The notes: a model not told the origin generated them from the sequence alone. A stretch of 64,000 nucleotides of DNA from Salinivirgaceae bacterium (GCA_017474765.1 JAFVGW010000012.1:62001-126000), one strand, 5' to 3'; shown: positions 19,613 through 27,730, counted from the stretch's first letter. Numbers and translations: made by a program.

Positions 19613-20005
19613 ATGAGCGAAGAACAAACCAAAGTCAGATATTCCGACGAGGAACTGGCAGAATTCAAACAGCTGATACTTGAGAAACTTGCGAAAGCGC
19701 AAGAAGAATACGAGACATTGTGCCAGACGCTTGCACACTCTGACGGCAACGATACTCTCGACACATCGCCAACCTTCAAGGTTTTGGAAGAGGGGGCTAG
19801 CGTACTCTCGCGTGAGGAGACAGGCCGTCTTGCCCAGCATCAGGAGAAATTCATACAGCACCTTAAAGCGGCGCTTGTGCGTATTGAGAACAAGACCTAT
19901 GGCATTTGCCGCGAGACGGGTCAATTGATTCCGAAAGAGCGTCTGCGCGCTGTTCCGCACGCCACATTGAGTGTTGAGGCCAAAAACAGCAGTAGCAAGA
20001 AATAA
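19613..20005 (+). CDS. DksA/TraR-family protein
   Basis: 130 residues. The N-terminal half is a charged coiled coil (EELAEFKQLILEKLAKAQEEYETL) and the C-terminal half has the DksA/TraR finger-like end YGICRETGQLIPKERLRAVPHATLSVEA. DksA-family proteins enter the RNA polymerase secondary channel and alter initiation, usually with ppGpp. Of the four zinc-binding Cys of DksA only one remains here, so a zinc site is doubtful; I believe this is usual in Bacteroidota members. The ATG at 19613 is chosen over upstream in-frame codons because it follows a promoter. A strong hairpin separates it from lspA. Confidence 0.8.
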   Translation: MSEEQTKVRYSDEELAEFKQLILEKLAKAQEEYETLCQTLAHSDGNDTLDTSPTFKVLEEGASVLSREETGRLAQHQEKFIQHLKAALVRIENKTYGICRETGQLIPKERLRAVPHATLSVEAKNSSSKK

Positions 20006-20020
20006 AAAAGCCAACTAATC

Positions 20021-20064
20021 AAGGCCGCAAAAGTCAGTTAAGAAGCAGACTCTTGTGGCCTTTT
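20021..20064 (+). terminator. Terminator between the DksA-like gene and lspA
   Basis: AAGGCCGCAAAAGTC pairs with GACTCTTGTGGCCTT (one main mismatch, 12-nt loop) and is followed by TTTT. lspA begins 16 nt later, so the hairpin probably sets a partial boundary inside the cluster. Confidence 0.7.
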
Positions 20065-20079
20065 CAATTTTTGACAGAA

Positions 20080-20706
20080 ATGAGCAGAGGAAAACTTGCC
20101 ATCATCATTATTGCCGCCGTTCTGATAGCCGACCAGTTGTTGAAAATCTGGATAAAGACTCACATGGCCATTGGTGAGGAAATTCACATTGCGGGAAACT
20201 GGTTCATTATCCATTTCACAGAGAATAACGGAATGGCCTTTGGCATGGAGTTTTTCGGACGCATAGGGAAATACCTGCTCAGCATCTTCCGCATTGCTGC
20301 TGTGGGGCTGCTTGGCTACTACTTGTTCAAACTCACAAAGCGCGATATATCAGCGGGCTACTTTGTGTGCGTGGCTTTGATTTTGGCAGGAGCAGCGGGC
20401 AATATCATCGATTGTGCCTTCTACGGTCTGATTTTCGACCAAAGTTGGAACAACATTGCCTCGTTTGTGCCGTTCGGCTCGGGCTACTCAAGTTTTTTGC
20501 AAGGAAGGGTTGTCGACATGCTATATTTCCCAATCATTCAGGGGCATTGGCCGGCATGGTCGCCAATCAATGCCACCGAGGAATTCGTTTTTTTCCGTCC
20601 GGTATTCAACATCGCCGATTCGGCCATCACCTGTGGAATGATTTGGATGCTGATTTTTGAACGTAAGATTCTGCAAGAGGAACTTGAAGTTGGTTCGAAG
20701 AAATGA
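20080..20706 (+). CDS. lspA: Lipoprotein signal peptidase (signal peptidase II)
   Basis: 208 residues, four membrane helices. It cleaves the signal peptide from prolipoproteins in the inner membrane after the Cys has been lipidated. Marks are the N-terminal ADQLLKIWIK, GNIIDCAFYG, and the two catalytic aspartates: Asp146 in GRVVDMLYFP and Asp180 in FNIADSAI. About 33 residues separate them, longer than in proteobacterial enzymes because of an extra loop, and the protein is correspondingly longer than the ~165-residue classical form. The ATG at 20080 is used; an in-frame TTG at 20053 lies inside the terminator stem. The stop overlaps the start of dgt (ATGA), so the two are translationally coupled. 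Confidence 0.95.
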   Translation: MSRGKLAIIIIAAVLIADQLLKIWIKTHMAIGEEIHIAGNWFIIHFTENNGMAFGMEFFGRIGKYLLSIFRIAAVGLLGYYLFKLTKRDISAGYFVCVALILAGAAGNIIDCAFYGLIFDQSWNNIASFVPFGSGYSSFLQGRVVDMLYFPIIQGHWPAWSPINATEEFVFFRPVFNIADSAITCGMIWMLIFERKILQEELEVGSKK

Positions 20707-22049
20707 TGAACTGGAAGCAACTGCTATCGACGCGCCGTTTCGGCAAAGAGCCTGATTCAAAGGAAATTGACCTCGAGATTATCCGCACTCAGTTTCAGCG
20801 CGACTACGACCGTCTGATTTTCAGCTCGGCTTTTCGGCGATTGCAGAACAAGACTCAGGTTTTTCCTTTGCCAGGAAGTGTTTTCGTGCATAACCGCTTG
20901 ACCCACAGCCTTGAAGTGGCCAGCATTGGTCGGTCGTTAGGCAACATTGTAGCGCGTCGTATCGCATCTGAAGTGGAGCCTGATATCTGTCCGCTTATTG
21001 ATGAATTGGGCACCATAGTGTCTGTGGCAGGACTGGCGCACGATCTTGGCAATCCTCCGTTCGGGCATTCGGGCGAGAGCGCCATATCAAATTTTTTTGA
21101 AAACGGCGATGGCCGCAGTCTGCAATCAGAGATGACCGAGGCAGAGTGGGCAGATTTGACCAATTTTGAAGGCAACGCCAATCTGCTGCGCCTGCTCACG
21201 CATCAGTTTAAAGGGCGTAGGGCAGGTGGAATGTCGCTCACCTACGCTTGTCTGGCAGCAATGATAAAATACCCGTTTGCATCAACGGAGCGTACACGCA
21301 AAGGCAAATATGGATTCTTCCAGAGCGAGCGCGAAGCGTTCATCTCAATTGCACAGGAGACGGGCCTTGCCTGCCTTGACTCTGAGCGAGGAATCTACGC
21401 CCGTAGTCCGCTTGCCTACCTGATGGAGGCTGCCGATGACATTGCCTATATGATAATGGACATTGAGGACGCCCACAAGCTGGGAATACTCTCTTTTGAT
21501 GAAACGCGTGAACGTCTGTCGAGCTTCTTCGATGGCGAGAATCTGCAGAAATTCAGGCAGAAACTCGAAAATGTAAAAGGCATTGTGACCGACAGCAACG
21601 AGTTGGTTGCTTTCCTTCGCGCCATGTCAATCAACCATTTGACAACGCGCACGTCGGAGGTGTTCATCGAGCATCGCAGTGAAATTATGAAAGGCACGTT
21701 CAAAGGCTCGCTGGTGAAGAATCTGCCCGAAAAAATCGAGACCGAATACGAGGAGAGTAGCGATATGTCTGTCCGCAAAATCTACAATAATCGTTCGGTA
21801 GTGAAGGTGGAGATTACGGGCTACAACGTGCTGAAAACTCTCGTTGAGGAGTTTTTGCAGGCCGCCATGGAGCCCAACACAAACTATTCGCGCAAGCTTC
21901 TGCAGCTTATCCCTGAGCAGTACAAAACCGACACCGACACCGTTTACGGCAAATGCCGCGCCATTCTCGACTTTGTTTCCGGCATGACAGACCTTTACGC
22001 CATGGACCTCTACAAACTTGTCCGCGGCGATAACATGTTGGTAATCTGA
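20703..22049 (+). CDS. dgt: Deoxyguanosinetriphosphate triphosphohydrolase-like HD protein
   Basis: 448 residues. It hydrolyses dGTP (or other dNTPs) to the nucleoside and triphosphate. The N-terminus RRFGKEPDSKEIDLEIIRTQFQRDYDRLIFSSAFRRLQNKTQVFPL is diagnostic. The HD metal site is formed by NRLTHSLEV (His), GLAHDLGNPPFGHSGE (His-Asp) and a later YLMEAADDIAYMIMDIEDA (Asp). The gene starts in the ATGA overlap with lspA; a second ATG at 20706 is equally possible. A hairpin follows the stop. Confidence 0.93.
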   Translation: MMNWKQLLSTRRFGKEPDSKEIDLEIIRTQFQRDYDRLIFSSAFRRLQNKTQVFPLPGSVFVHNRLTHSLEVASIGRSLGNIVARRIASEVEPDICPLIDELGTIVSVAGLAHDLGNPPFGHSGESAISNFFENGDGRSLQSEMTEAEWADLTNFEGNANLLRLLTHQFKGRRAGGMSLTYACLAAMIKYPFASTERTRKGKYGFFQSEREAFISIAQETGLACLDSERGIYARSPLAYLMEAADDIAYMIMDIEDAHKLGILSFDETRERLSSFFDGENLQKFRQKLENVKGIVTDSNELVAFLRAMSINHLTTRTSEVFIEHRSEIMKGTFKGSLVKNLPEKIETEYEESSDMSVRKIYNNRSVVKVEITGYNVLKTLVEEFLQAAMEPNTNYSRKLLQLIPEQYKTDTDTVYGKCRAILDFVSGMTDLYAMDLYKLVRGDNMLVI

Positions 22050-22077
22050 TTGACAGTCGGAGAACAGTGCAAAAAAA

Positions 22078-22110
22078 AACAGCCTTCAGTTGGGGTTCTA
22101 AAGGCCGTTT
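22078..22110 (+). terminator. Terminator downstream of dgt
   Basis: AACAGCCTT (22078-22086) pairs with AAGGCCGTT (22101-22109) with one mismatch, 14-nt loop, then TT. An A run before the stem gives a T run for the other strand, so it may work for metX as well. Confidence 0.5.
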
Positions 22111-22331
22111 CAGCTACTAATAATAACAGTTAATGGTGACTAATCCGATTGAAAACGATACAAATATAAAGTGCCTGTTTTCCACCGAAACAGCAAATTA
22201 AAATTCGGCGGCATTGGATTTATATTTGGTTTGTTTCGTTTAAAATTCGGTAAAAGCCAACTGATTTTAATTTTTATCCTTACCCAGGCATCGACAACGT
22301 CCTGTAAAATCAAAATCCTAACTAACCTAAC

Positions 22332-23399
22332 TCATAGTTCGCCGTTCAGGAACTGCGTGTAGATTTTGGCCTGTTTCTCATACTCGAGCAGGAAGCCGTC
22401 ATGGCCGTAAACCGATGCCAGAATGCGCAGCACGCTGCCCTTGATGCCTTTGTGGATAATCAATTGGTCCTCAACAGGGAACAGAATGTCGGTGTCGATG
22501 CCGATGACGAGTGTGTGCGCCGTGATGCGCCCCAGAGCCGCCAGGAAACCGTCGCGGCCGCGGCCCACGTTGTGCGAGTCGAGCGCCTTCGAGAGTGTGT
22601 AGTACGAGTAGGCGTTGAAACGGTCGGCCAGTTTGTTGCCCTGGTGCACCTGATACGAACTCACGCGGAAATGGTCCAGTTTGTCAAGGTCGTTGGGGTC
22701 TTCGGCCTGTGTGCGGTTGAACGTCTCGCGGTTGCGGTAACTGATGAGTGCCATTGCACGAGCCGATTTCAGGCCCAGTTCGCCGCCGTTCGGGTTGTCG
22801 TCGTAGAAGGTTTGGTCGGCTTCGATGGCCATGCGCTGCGCCTCGTTGAACGCCGACACCCACGGAGTGTTGACCGCCGTGGTGGCCACAAAAAACGCGT
22901 TTTTGATGAGCGGCGGATTGCTGATGGCCCACTCAATGGCCTGGTGTCCGCCAATCGAACAGCCAAGGATTATCTCCATTGAATTGATGCCGAGATGTTT
23001 GCGCAGAATCTCATGGCATTTCACCTGGTCGCGGACGGTGATGAGCGGGAAACTGCGGTAGTAGGGTTTGCCAGTCTTTGGGTTGATGCTGAGCGGCCCA
23101 GTGGTGCCGTAGCACGAGCCAAGGATGTTGGCGCAGACGATGAAATATTTGGCAGGGTCGAAGAATTTGCCCTCGCCCACCATTCCTGGCCACCAGTCAA
23201 CGGGGTCGGCGTTGGCAGTGTAGGCGTGGCACATCCACACCACGTTGCTCTGGTCGGCGTTCATGGTGCCGTAGGTCACGTAGGCAATGTCCAACTCTTC
23301 AAGGTGCTCGCCGCACTCAAGGTCGAGGCCCTCGCTGTAGTGGTAGTATTTCACGCTTTTGCCGCCGTCGTGCGACAGGTATTTATCTTGGATAATCAT
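22332..23399 (-). CDS. metX: Homoserine O-acetyltransferase
   Basis: 355 residues of the alpha/beta-hydrolase acyltransferase family. It activates L-homoserine with acetyl-CoA, the first committed step of methionine synthesis in the cytosol. The nucleophile Ser148 sits in GCSIGGHQAIEW (family pattern GxSxGG). The other triad residues are probably Asp304 (IDTDILFPVE) and His333 (YGHDGFLLE). The start region YVTYGTMNADQSNVVWMCHA is typical. Succinyl specificity cannot be excluded from sequence, but the O-acetylhomoserine enzyme MetY in the same window favours acetylation. A SAM riboswitch in the leader (23594-23704) shows control by S-adenosylmethionine. Confidence 0.93.
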   Translation of the reverse strand: MIIQDKYLSHDGGKSVKYYHYSEGLDLECGEHLEELDIAYVTYGTMNADQSNVVWMCHAYTANADPVDWWPGMVGEGKFFDPAKYFIVCANILGSCYGTTGPLSINPKTGKPYYRSFPLITVRDQVKCHEILRKHLGINSMEIILGCSIGGHQAIEWAISNPPLIKNAFFVATTAVNTPWVSAFNEAQRMAIEADQTFYDDNPNGGELGLKSARAMALISYRNRETFNRTQAEDPNDLDKLDHFRVSSYQVHQGNKLADRFNAYSYYTLSKALDSHNVGRGRDGFLAALGRITAHTLVIGIDTDILFPVEDQLIIHKGIKGSVLRILASVYGHDGFLLEYEKQAKIYTQFLNGEL

Positions 23400-23504
23400 A
23401 TTCTGTATTGATTTAAATAATTAGCAAAATTACTGACAAACAATCGGTTAAAGTCGACTGCAATATTGGCACGCCGTGTGCCGTGTTTCTGGGGGAAAAA
23501 TCAA

Positions 23505-23524
23505 ATGCGCACCTGCTGGCGCAT
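23505..23524 (-). terminator. Possible riboswitch-linked terminator in the metX leader
   Basis: On the minus strand ATGCGC-CAGCAGGT-GCGCAT forms a perfect 6-bp stem, followed by TTTGATTTTT. It lies 70 nt after the SAM aptamer and 106 nt before the metX start, where an expression platform would be. A second small hairpin (GGCAC/GTGCC, 23468-23482) follows. Pairing with an antiterminator was not traced. Confidence 0.5.
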
Positions 23525-23593
23525 CGACGATTTTGTTGACGCCTCAAAGTAGAAATTGATACGGCTGTCGTTATTCTCTTTCATTTTCAATTT

Positions 23594-23704
23594 GTTATAA
23601 TTCCCATCGGGACTATTCCGTCAGGGTTAGGTATTAGCACCTTTCCACTCAGGGAAGGTTGTTAGAACTTCATCGAGCCTAATCTCTCCGTTCTTCGATA
23701 TAAC
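23594..23704 (-). promoter_or_regulatory. SAM riboswitch (SAM-I type) controlling metX
   Basis: Read on the minus strand, the ends GTTATA and TATAAC form P1. The core has CTCGATGAAGTTCT with ACAACC (compare GATGA...GCAACC of the S-box kink-turn arm). A P3 hairpin TTCCCTGAGTGGAA follows, leading into AGGTGCTAATACCT, the invariant GGTGCTAAxxCC segment. Next comes a P4 arm (CCC...GGG). Order and spacing match the SAM-I family. It lies 195 nt upstream of the metX start codon and should turn expression off when SAM is abundant. Confidence 0.87.
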
Positions 23705-23730
23705 ATTGCGGGCGAGCCCGTAATTGCGCG

Positions 23731-23739
23731 GCAAATGTA
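23731..23739 (-). promoter_or_regulatory. -7 promoter element of the metX transcript
   Basis: TACATTTGC on the minus strand matches TAnnTTTG and lies 27 nt before the aptamer, placing the transcription start just ahead of P1. No clear -33 element is seen. Confidence 0.5.
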
Positions 23740-23773
23740 GGTTATTTTTGCGGATTCGCTAATGATTATTTTT

Positions 23774-23781
23774 TAGCTTTG
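23774..23781 (+). promoter_or_regulatory. -7 promoter element for the Rhs-array genes
   Basis: TAGCTTTG matches TAnnTTTG and lies 28 nt before the ATG at 23809. A TTG at 23748-23750 is 23 nt upstream, slightly longer than usual. Confidence 0.45.
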
Positions 23782-23808
23782 TTCTAAATGTACAATTAAC
23801 GCTTTATT

Positions 23809-24681
23809 ATGAAATTGATGAAATATTATTTATCGTTTCCACACGATACATTTTCAGATAGCTTAGAAGCCTTTAAATACATAGCCGAGTTTATTGATTT
23901 TCCGATTAAAGCAATGCAGTACACTGGTTCTGATTTTATGAAGTATGATTACAATGAACTTATCGAACATTTGGACAAAAATAAACCGGACACTTTCGGG
24001 CTGTTCAGTAAATATTCGGACTTTACTGCTTCTAAAAATACTTTATATTTTACAAAATTCAACAATTTTGTATTTGATCTTGAGAGTATAAACCGTATAA
24101 AATTTGATGAATTATTGCAATCTGCGATAAAAAAAGGATTTACGATATTGTTGGGTTTTGATTTCGGCAAGGCTCTTTGGCAAAACGAACAATTGTTTGA
24201 TAATTACAAATCATTTTACAGGGATTATATGCATCTTCCTAGAAGATGGGATGATACGCTAAGCCCCATTTTTGGCGATTTGGTAGATATATCAAAGAAC
24301 CCAGGTCATTGGGTAGAAACTCAAGACATTGTTTTAATGGCAGCACCCGAAATGTGGTTTGGCCCAGGGAGTTGGAAGTTTTTTGATAAAGAAAGGGTTA
24401 TGAGCTTTCCAAAGGCATTGGAGATAAAAGAGATATTGCCCGACGTTGTTTATGTCAATCTATTTGACGTTGATGAACCGGATTACGAAAGAAAAAAAAT
24501 ACTCAAACTTCAAAAAGAGTTTAGAAAATGGACAAAGATGGACAAGATTGAAAAATCTTTGTGCCAGGAGAAATACACGTCAATCTTTGAAAAGATTAAG
24601 AAACAGATTGCTAGAGCAAAAGCAAGGGAACAATTTTACTTGAAAAAGAATTTGAGAAACAGACAATACCAGCAAAAATGA
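23809..24681 (+). CDS. Uncharacterised protein at the head of the Rhs-fragment array
   Basis: 290 residues, AT-rich, no signal peptide or membrane helix, so probably cytosolic. The C-terminal quarter is Lys-rich and helical (KKILKLQKEFRKWTKMDKIEKSL...). I recognise no family. Position suggests a role: it is the first gene of a run that includes Rhs fragments and immunity-like proteins, and its stop overlaps the next gene (ATGA at 24678). An immunity protein for a contact-dependent toxin is one possibility, not shown. The ATG at 23818 is an alternative start. Confidence 0.6.
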   Translation: MKLMKYYLSFPHDTFSDSLEAFKYIAEFIDFPIKAMQYTGSDFMKYDYNELIEHLDKNKPDTFGLFSKYSDFTASKNTLYFTKFNNFVFDLESINRIKFDELLQSAIKKGFTILLGFDFGKALWQNEQLFDNYKSFYRDYMHLPRRWDDTLSPIFGDLVDISKNPGHWVETQDIVLMAAPEMWFGPGSWKFFDKERVMSFPKALEIKEILPDVVYVNLFDVDEPDYERKKILKLQKEFRKWTKMDKIEKSLCQEKYTSIFEKIKKQIARAKAREQFYLKKNLRNRQYQQK

Positions 24682-25091
24682 CCAGCGGAATAACATTCAA
24701 AGACACACAAGGAAACGATGTTATCAAGTTTGAGAACATCAAAAAGAATTTTAGCGACGATTTCAGGGACGTGAGTTTCGATTTATTCGTTGATTTTGAG
24801 CTTTTTAAGGCACAAACCACCCTTGATGCTGAGGAGTTTGATTTCTTGAATATGAAGAAGTGCCTTCAGAAACTGTACAACAAGGAATGGAAAAGTTTTG
24901 TTGCATTCAATCCACTTGAAGAAAGGTTCGTTATACAATTCGATTTACAAGAGGACGGACAAATAAAGGTTCATTCAAAACTTTGTAACCCAATGTTTAC
25001 GGGGAAGTTTGAATTTGATTTTATAATAGACCACACAGTAGTTCCAGAAATAATAAAGGAGATAGATGTAGCAATGACGAAAAATGCTTAA
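24678..25091 (+). CDS. Immunity-like small acidic protein, copy 1
   Basis: 137 residues, cytosolic, acidic and aromatic-rich (FELFKAQTTLDAEEFDFLNMKKCLQKL...). It is a close paralogue of the 134-residue protein at 28197-28601: from about residue 52 onward the two are nearly identical, while the first 50 residues have drifted. A more distant relative with the same order of strands and helix is encoded at 27731-28147. Small paralogous proteins of this shape beside Rhs tips are commonly immunity proteins (compare WapI-like families). That function is inferred from context. It overlaps both neighbours by a few bases. Confidence 0.65.
   Translation: MTSGITFKDTQGNDVIKFENIKKNFSDDFRDVSFDLFVDFELFKAQTTLDAEEFDFLNMKKCLQKLYNKEWKSFVAFNPLEERFVIQFDLQEDGQIKVHSKLCNPMFTGKFEFDFIIDHTVVPEIIKEIDVAMTKNA
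24831..25024 (+). repeat. Direct repeat A, copy 1 (immunity-like gene body)
   Basis: About 194 bp are shared with 28350-28543. The last ~90 bp (through TTCATTCAAAACTTTG and onward) look identical, with scattered, mostly synonymous differences before that. The repeat lies within the coding frames of the two paralogous genes. Confidence 0.85.
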
Positions 25092-26910
25092 TCCATACTC
25101 AGCATATACGTACACCGAGAATTTCACCTACGATGCTGCCGACCGCCTTACAGGTTGGACAATAATTAATTCAAACAGTTATATTGCCAATTACTCCGGC
25201 AACGGCAATCCCGATAACTATCGGGAGCGCAAGAGTGATTTCGGCCTGTATGCCTACAGCGGCAGCAAACCTCACGCCGTAAGCGGCATTAGCAGTCTGA
25301 TTGCAGGAACAGGCGAGGAACGCACTTGCGAAGCCGAGTACAACACCATTGGGAAAATTAAGAAACTGACACTGAAAAACGGCAGCACAACTTTGAAAAC
25401 CGCCACCTTCACCTACGCTGCCGACGGCCAGCGGCGCAAGATGGTGGTTGGAAACACCACAACCATTTATTGCGACGATTACCAGGTGAATAAGAATGGC
25501 AGCACCGAGCAGCGGTTGCATTACATTAGCGGCCCAACGGGATTGTGTGCTTTGATTGTGCAAACTATCAGTGACCAGCACACTTCGCGTGAAATATACT
25601 ATCTGCAAACCGATTACCAAGGCTCAATTATTGCTGTCTACTACTCAAACGGCATATTATACAAAAGTTTTGCCTACGACCCGTGGGGACGCCGCCGCAA
25701 CATCAGCAATTGGACTAATTACAAAGATATTGATGAAGAAACCCGCATAACCCGAGGCTACTGCGGCCACGAGCATCTTGACGACTTCGGCACCATTAAT
25801 ATGAACGGCCGCATTTACGACCCGCGCCTCGGCCGATTCCTCTCGCCCGACCCGTATGTGCAGGCACCTTATAATTCGCAGAATTACAACAGATATTCCT
25901 ATTGCTGGAACAATCCACTGAAATATACTGACCCGAGTGGAAAAATTGTTTGGTTCATTCCTATTATAGCAGGAGCTGTAATAGGTGCTACTTCTGGTGC
26001 AATAATGGCAAAACAGGCTGAAGCACAAGGCTTTTTGGAATGGGCAGGCTATATTGGTGGAGGTGCTTTGATTGGCGGATTGTCTGGCGGGGCTGCTGTC
26101 AGTGTAAGTATGGCTGGTGGAGGAGCGATGCTCGTAGGAGCGGTATCCGGAGCTGTTGGCGGAGCAGGTTTTAGTGGGATGGTTACAGGATGGGATGGAC
26201 AAGCGATGCTCAAAGGTGCGGCATTTGGCGCCATTTCTGGTTTTATAGGCAGCGGCTTCGCTTCTGCAATTGGTGGCGGAATAGGAGCTTTGGCTGGAGG
26301 GGCAACATCAAACCTCGCCAATCAATTATTATATAATAATGGTAATTTAAGTAAAATCAATTGGAAGTCAGTAGCCATAAGTGGTGGAGCATCTTTTGGT
26401 TTATATCACGCAATGTCTTTTGCTGCTTGGAAGTGGGGAGGAGGAAATAATATAAATGGTCATAATATTAGTTATCGTCAATTTACAACTATGAATGCCG
26501 ACTTTCAGAGGTCTAGATTTTGGAACAAAGAATATGGAGGTTATTTATTAAATGATGGTTCAGTACAAAGATTTCCTGCAAGTTCTCGTCATAATTACCA
26601 AATTGACCCTAATTTACCTGCTCCAGAAGATGCCTTTGCGTCATATCATACACATTGGGAAAAACCGGGTATAGAAGTTCTGGTAAATTCAATCACAGGA
26701 GACAAAGCAACCCCATTGGAGTGGGCAACGGGAAAGGCTGAATGGGCACTGACAGATAGGTATCATAGTGAAGCTGATTTGCAATTTGATGCATTCGTGG
26801 GATTAAATTCATATGTGATAAACAGATATGATTATTCTTACAATGGTATTGGTTCTGGAATTTGGCACGACCCGTTTATTAGGTTTTTTATGTTCCCATT
26901 TTGGTGGTAA
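25084..26910 (+). CDS. N-terminally truncated Rhs protein with variable C-terminal toxin-like tail
   Basis: 608 residues. Residues ~13-260 are Rhs/YD-repeat sequence (FTYDAADRLTGW, FTYAADGQRRKM), ending in the RHS-associated core GRIYDPRLGRFLSPDPYVQ ... YNRYSYCWNNPLKYTDPSGK. Next comes a Gly/Ala-rich hydrophobic stretch (about 295-440), usual before polymorphic toxin tips. The unique tail contains YHTHWEKPGIEV followed by an acidic stretch, reminiscent of the HTH-containing DUF4329/JAB-like tips; this is tentative. Full Rhs proteins exceed 1500 residues and carry an export signal. This one has neither, so it is an orphan tip or a remnant. The ATG at 25084 lies inside the end of the preceding gene. 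Confidence 0.75.
   Translation: MLNPYSAYTYTENFTYDAADRLTGWTIINSNSYIANYSGNGNPDNYRERKSDFGLYAYSGSKPHAVSGISSLIAGTGEERTCEAEYNTIGKIKKLTLKNGSTTLKTATFTYAADGQRRKMVVGNTTTIYCDDYQVNKNGSTEQRLHYISGPTGLCALIVQTISDQHTSREIYYLQTDYQGSIIAVYYSNGILYKSFAYDPWGRRRNISNWTNYKDIDEETRITRGYCGHEHLDDFGTINMNGRIYDPRLGRFLSPDPYVQAPYNSQNYNRYSYCWNNPLKYTDPSGKIVWFIPIIAGAVIGATSGAIMAKQAEAQGFLEWAGYIGGGALIGGLSGGAAVSVSMAGGGAMLVGAVSGAVGGAGFSGMVTGWDGQAMLKGAAFGAISGFIGSGFASAIGGGIGALAGGATSNLANQLLYNNGNLSKINWKSVAISGGASFGLYHAMSFAAWKWGGGNNINGHNISYRQFTTMNADFQRSRFWNKEYGGYLLNDGSVQRFPASSRHNYQIDPNLPAPEDAFASYHTHWEKPGIEVLVNSITGDKATPLEWATGKAEWALTDRYHSEADLQFDAFVGLNSYVINRYDYSYNGIGSGIWHDPFIRFFMFPFWW
25402..25564 (+). repeat. Direct repeat B, copy 1 (Rhs core segment)
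   Basis: 163 bp shared with 27415-27577. They encode ATFTYAADGQRRKM through GLCALIVQ with only a few mismatches. Such a shared core ahead of different tails is the kind of homology that lets Rhs tips be exchanged. Confidence 0.9.
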
Positions 26911-26922
26911 AAATACGGTTCT

Positions 26923-27366
26923 ATGATAAAGAAGTTGGCACAATTAGTATTCATCATTTTAAGTTTTAATGTCGTTTATGGACAATCGGATACGATTCAC
27001 ATTAAACTGCGTCCTACTCCTTTACCGTATCCTCCATTGGTCTTATTAGATGGGCTTGAGATTAGTCAGAAGAAACTGGCTGAATTTATGCTTGATGAGC
27101 ATTGTTTCAAGAAATTTAAACGCATCAATGATTATTGTTCTTCTGATACCACTTTAAAATATTGTGGAGCAGTTTCCATACAATCAAAATTGTTAATAGT
27201 ACTTAACGATAGATTGCTGTATGACCGCAAAGAGAAAACGGAAACTTTGTCCAAAATCAAACAAAGTGATGTTTTAGAATACAAAATGCTTGGCAAACAA
27301 GAAGCCTTGGGAAAATATGGCAAGCGCGGCAAGTTCGGAGCGTTGATGGTAAAAACAAAAAAGTAA
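26923..27366 (+). CDS. Small secreted protein between Rhs tips
   Basis: 147 residues with a signal peptide (IKKLAQLVFIILSFNVVYG before QSD). The C-terminus EALGKYGKRGKFGALMVKTKK resembles the end of TonB-receptor plug domains (YGxRGxNGxIxVxTK), although no receptor barrel follows. It lies 12 nt after the truncated Rhs gene and 6 nt before the next Rhs fragment, so it is probably cotranscribed. It could be the immunity partner of the preceding tip, acting in the periplasm. That is inference from position only. Confidence 0.55.
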   Translation: MIKKLAQLVFIILSFNVVYGQSDTIHIKLRPTPLPYPPLVLLDGLEISQKKLAEFMLDEHCFKKFKRINDYCSSDTTLKYCGAVSIQSKLLIVLNDRLLYDRKEKTETLSKIKQSDVLEYKMLGKQEALGKYGKRGKFGALMVKTKK

Positions 27367-27372
27367 AATAGT

Positions 27373-27729
27373 ATGCCACCATCTTTGCAACCATTATACG
27401 ACTACTCAAGCTCTGCCACCTTCACCTACGCTGCCGATGGCCAGCGGCGCAAGATGCAGATTGGCAATACTACAACCGTTTATTGCGACGATTACCAGGT
27501 GAATAAGAATGGTAGCACCGAACAGCGGTTGCATTACATTAGCGGCCCTGCAGGATTGTGTGCTTTGATTGTGCAAAATGGTGATTTTTCATTTACTACA
27601 CAGGGAAATTATTGGTATGTTGCACCAGGTTCCATTAATTCAACAAATGGCTGGTATTCGATTGGTATGTCATCAGATGGCACAGTATTTTATAGATGTT
27701 TTTCCACATATTATCCGTTTGCAAAATAG
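27373..27729 (+). CDS. Short Rhs fragment with a second variable tail
   Basis: 118 residues. Residues ~14-69 repeat the Rhs core segment found in the larger fragment upstream (FTYAADGQRRKM ... GLCALIVQ). After VQ the sequence changes completely to NGDFSFTTQGNYWYVAPGS... and ends 48 residues later. The switch point right after the shared core is what is expected from recombination of toxin tips. It has no export signal and is too short to be a working Rhs protein. I regard it as an orphan tip or pseudogene. A gene for an immunity-like protein starts 1 nt after its stop. Confidence 0.6.
   Translation: MPPSLQPLYDYSSSATFTYAADGQRRKMQIGNTTTVYCDDYQVNKNGSTEQRLHYISGPAGLCALIVQNGDFSFTTQGNYWYVAPGSINSTNGWYSIGMSSDGTVFYRCFSTYYPFAK
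27415..27577 (+). repeat. Direct repeat B, copy 2 (Rhs core segment)
   Basis: Second copy of the 163-bp core described at 25402-25564. Similarity begins at GCCACCTTCACC and ends at TTGTGCAAA, right where the reading frame enters the new tail. Confidence 0.9.
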
Positions 27730-27730
27730 T

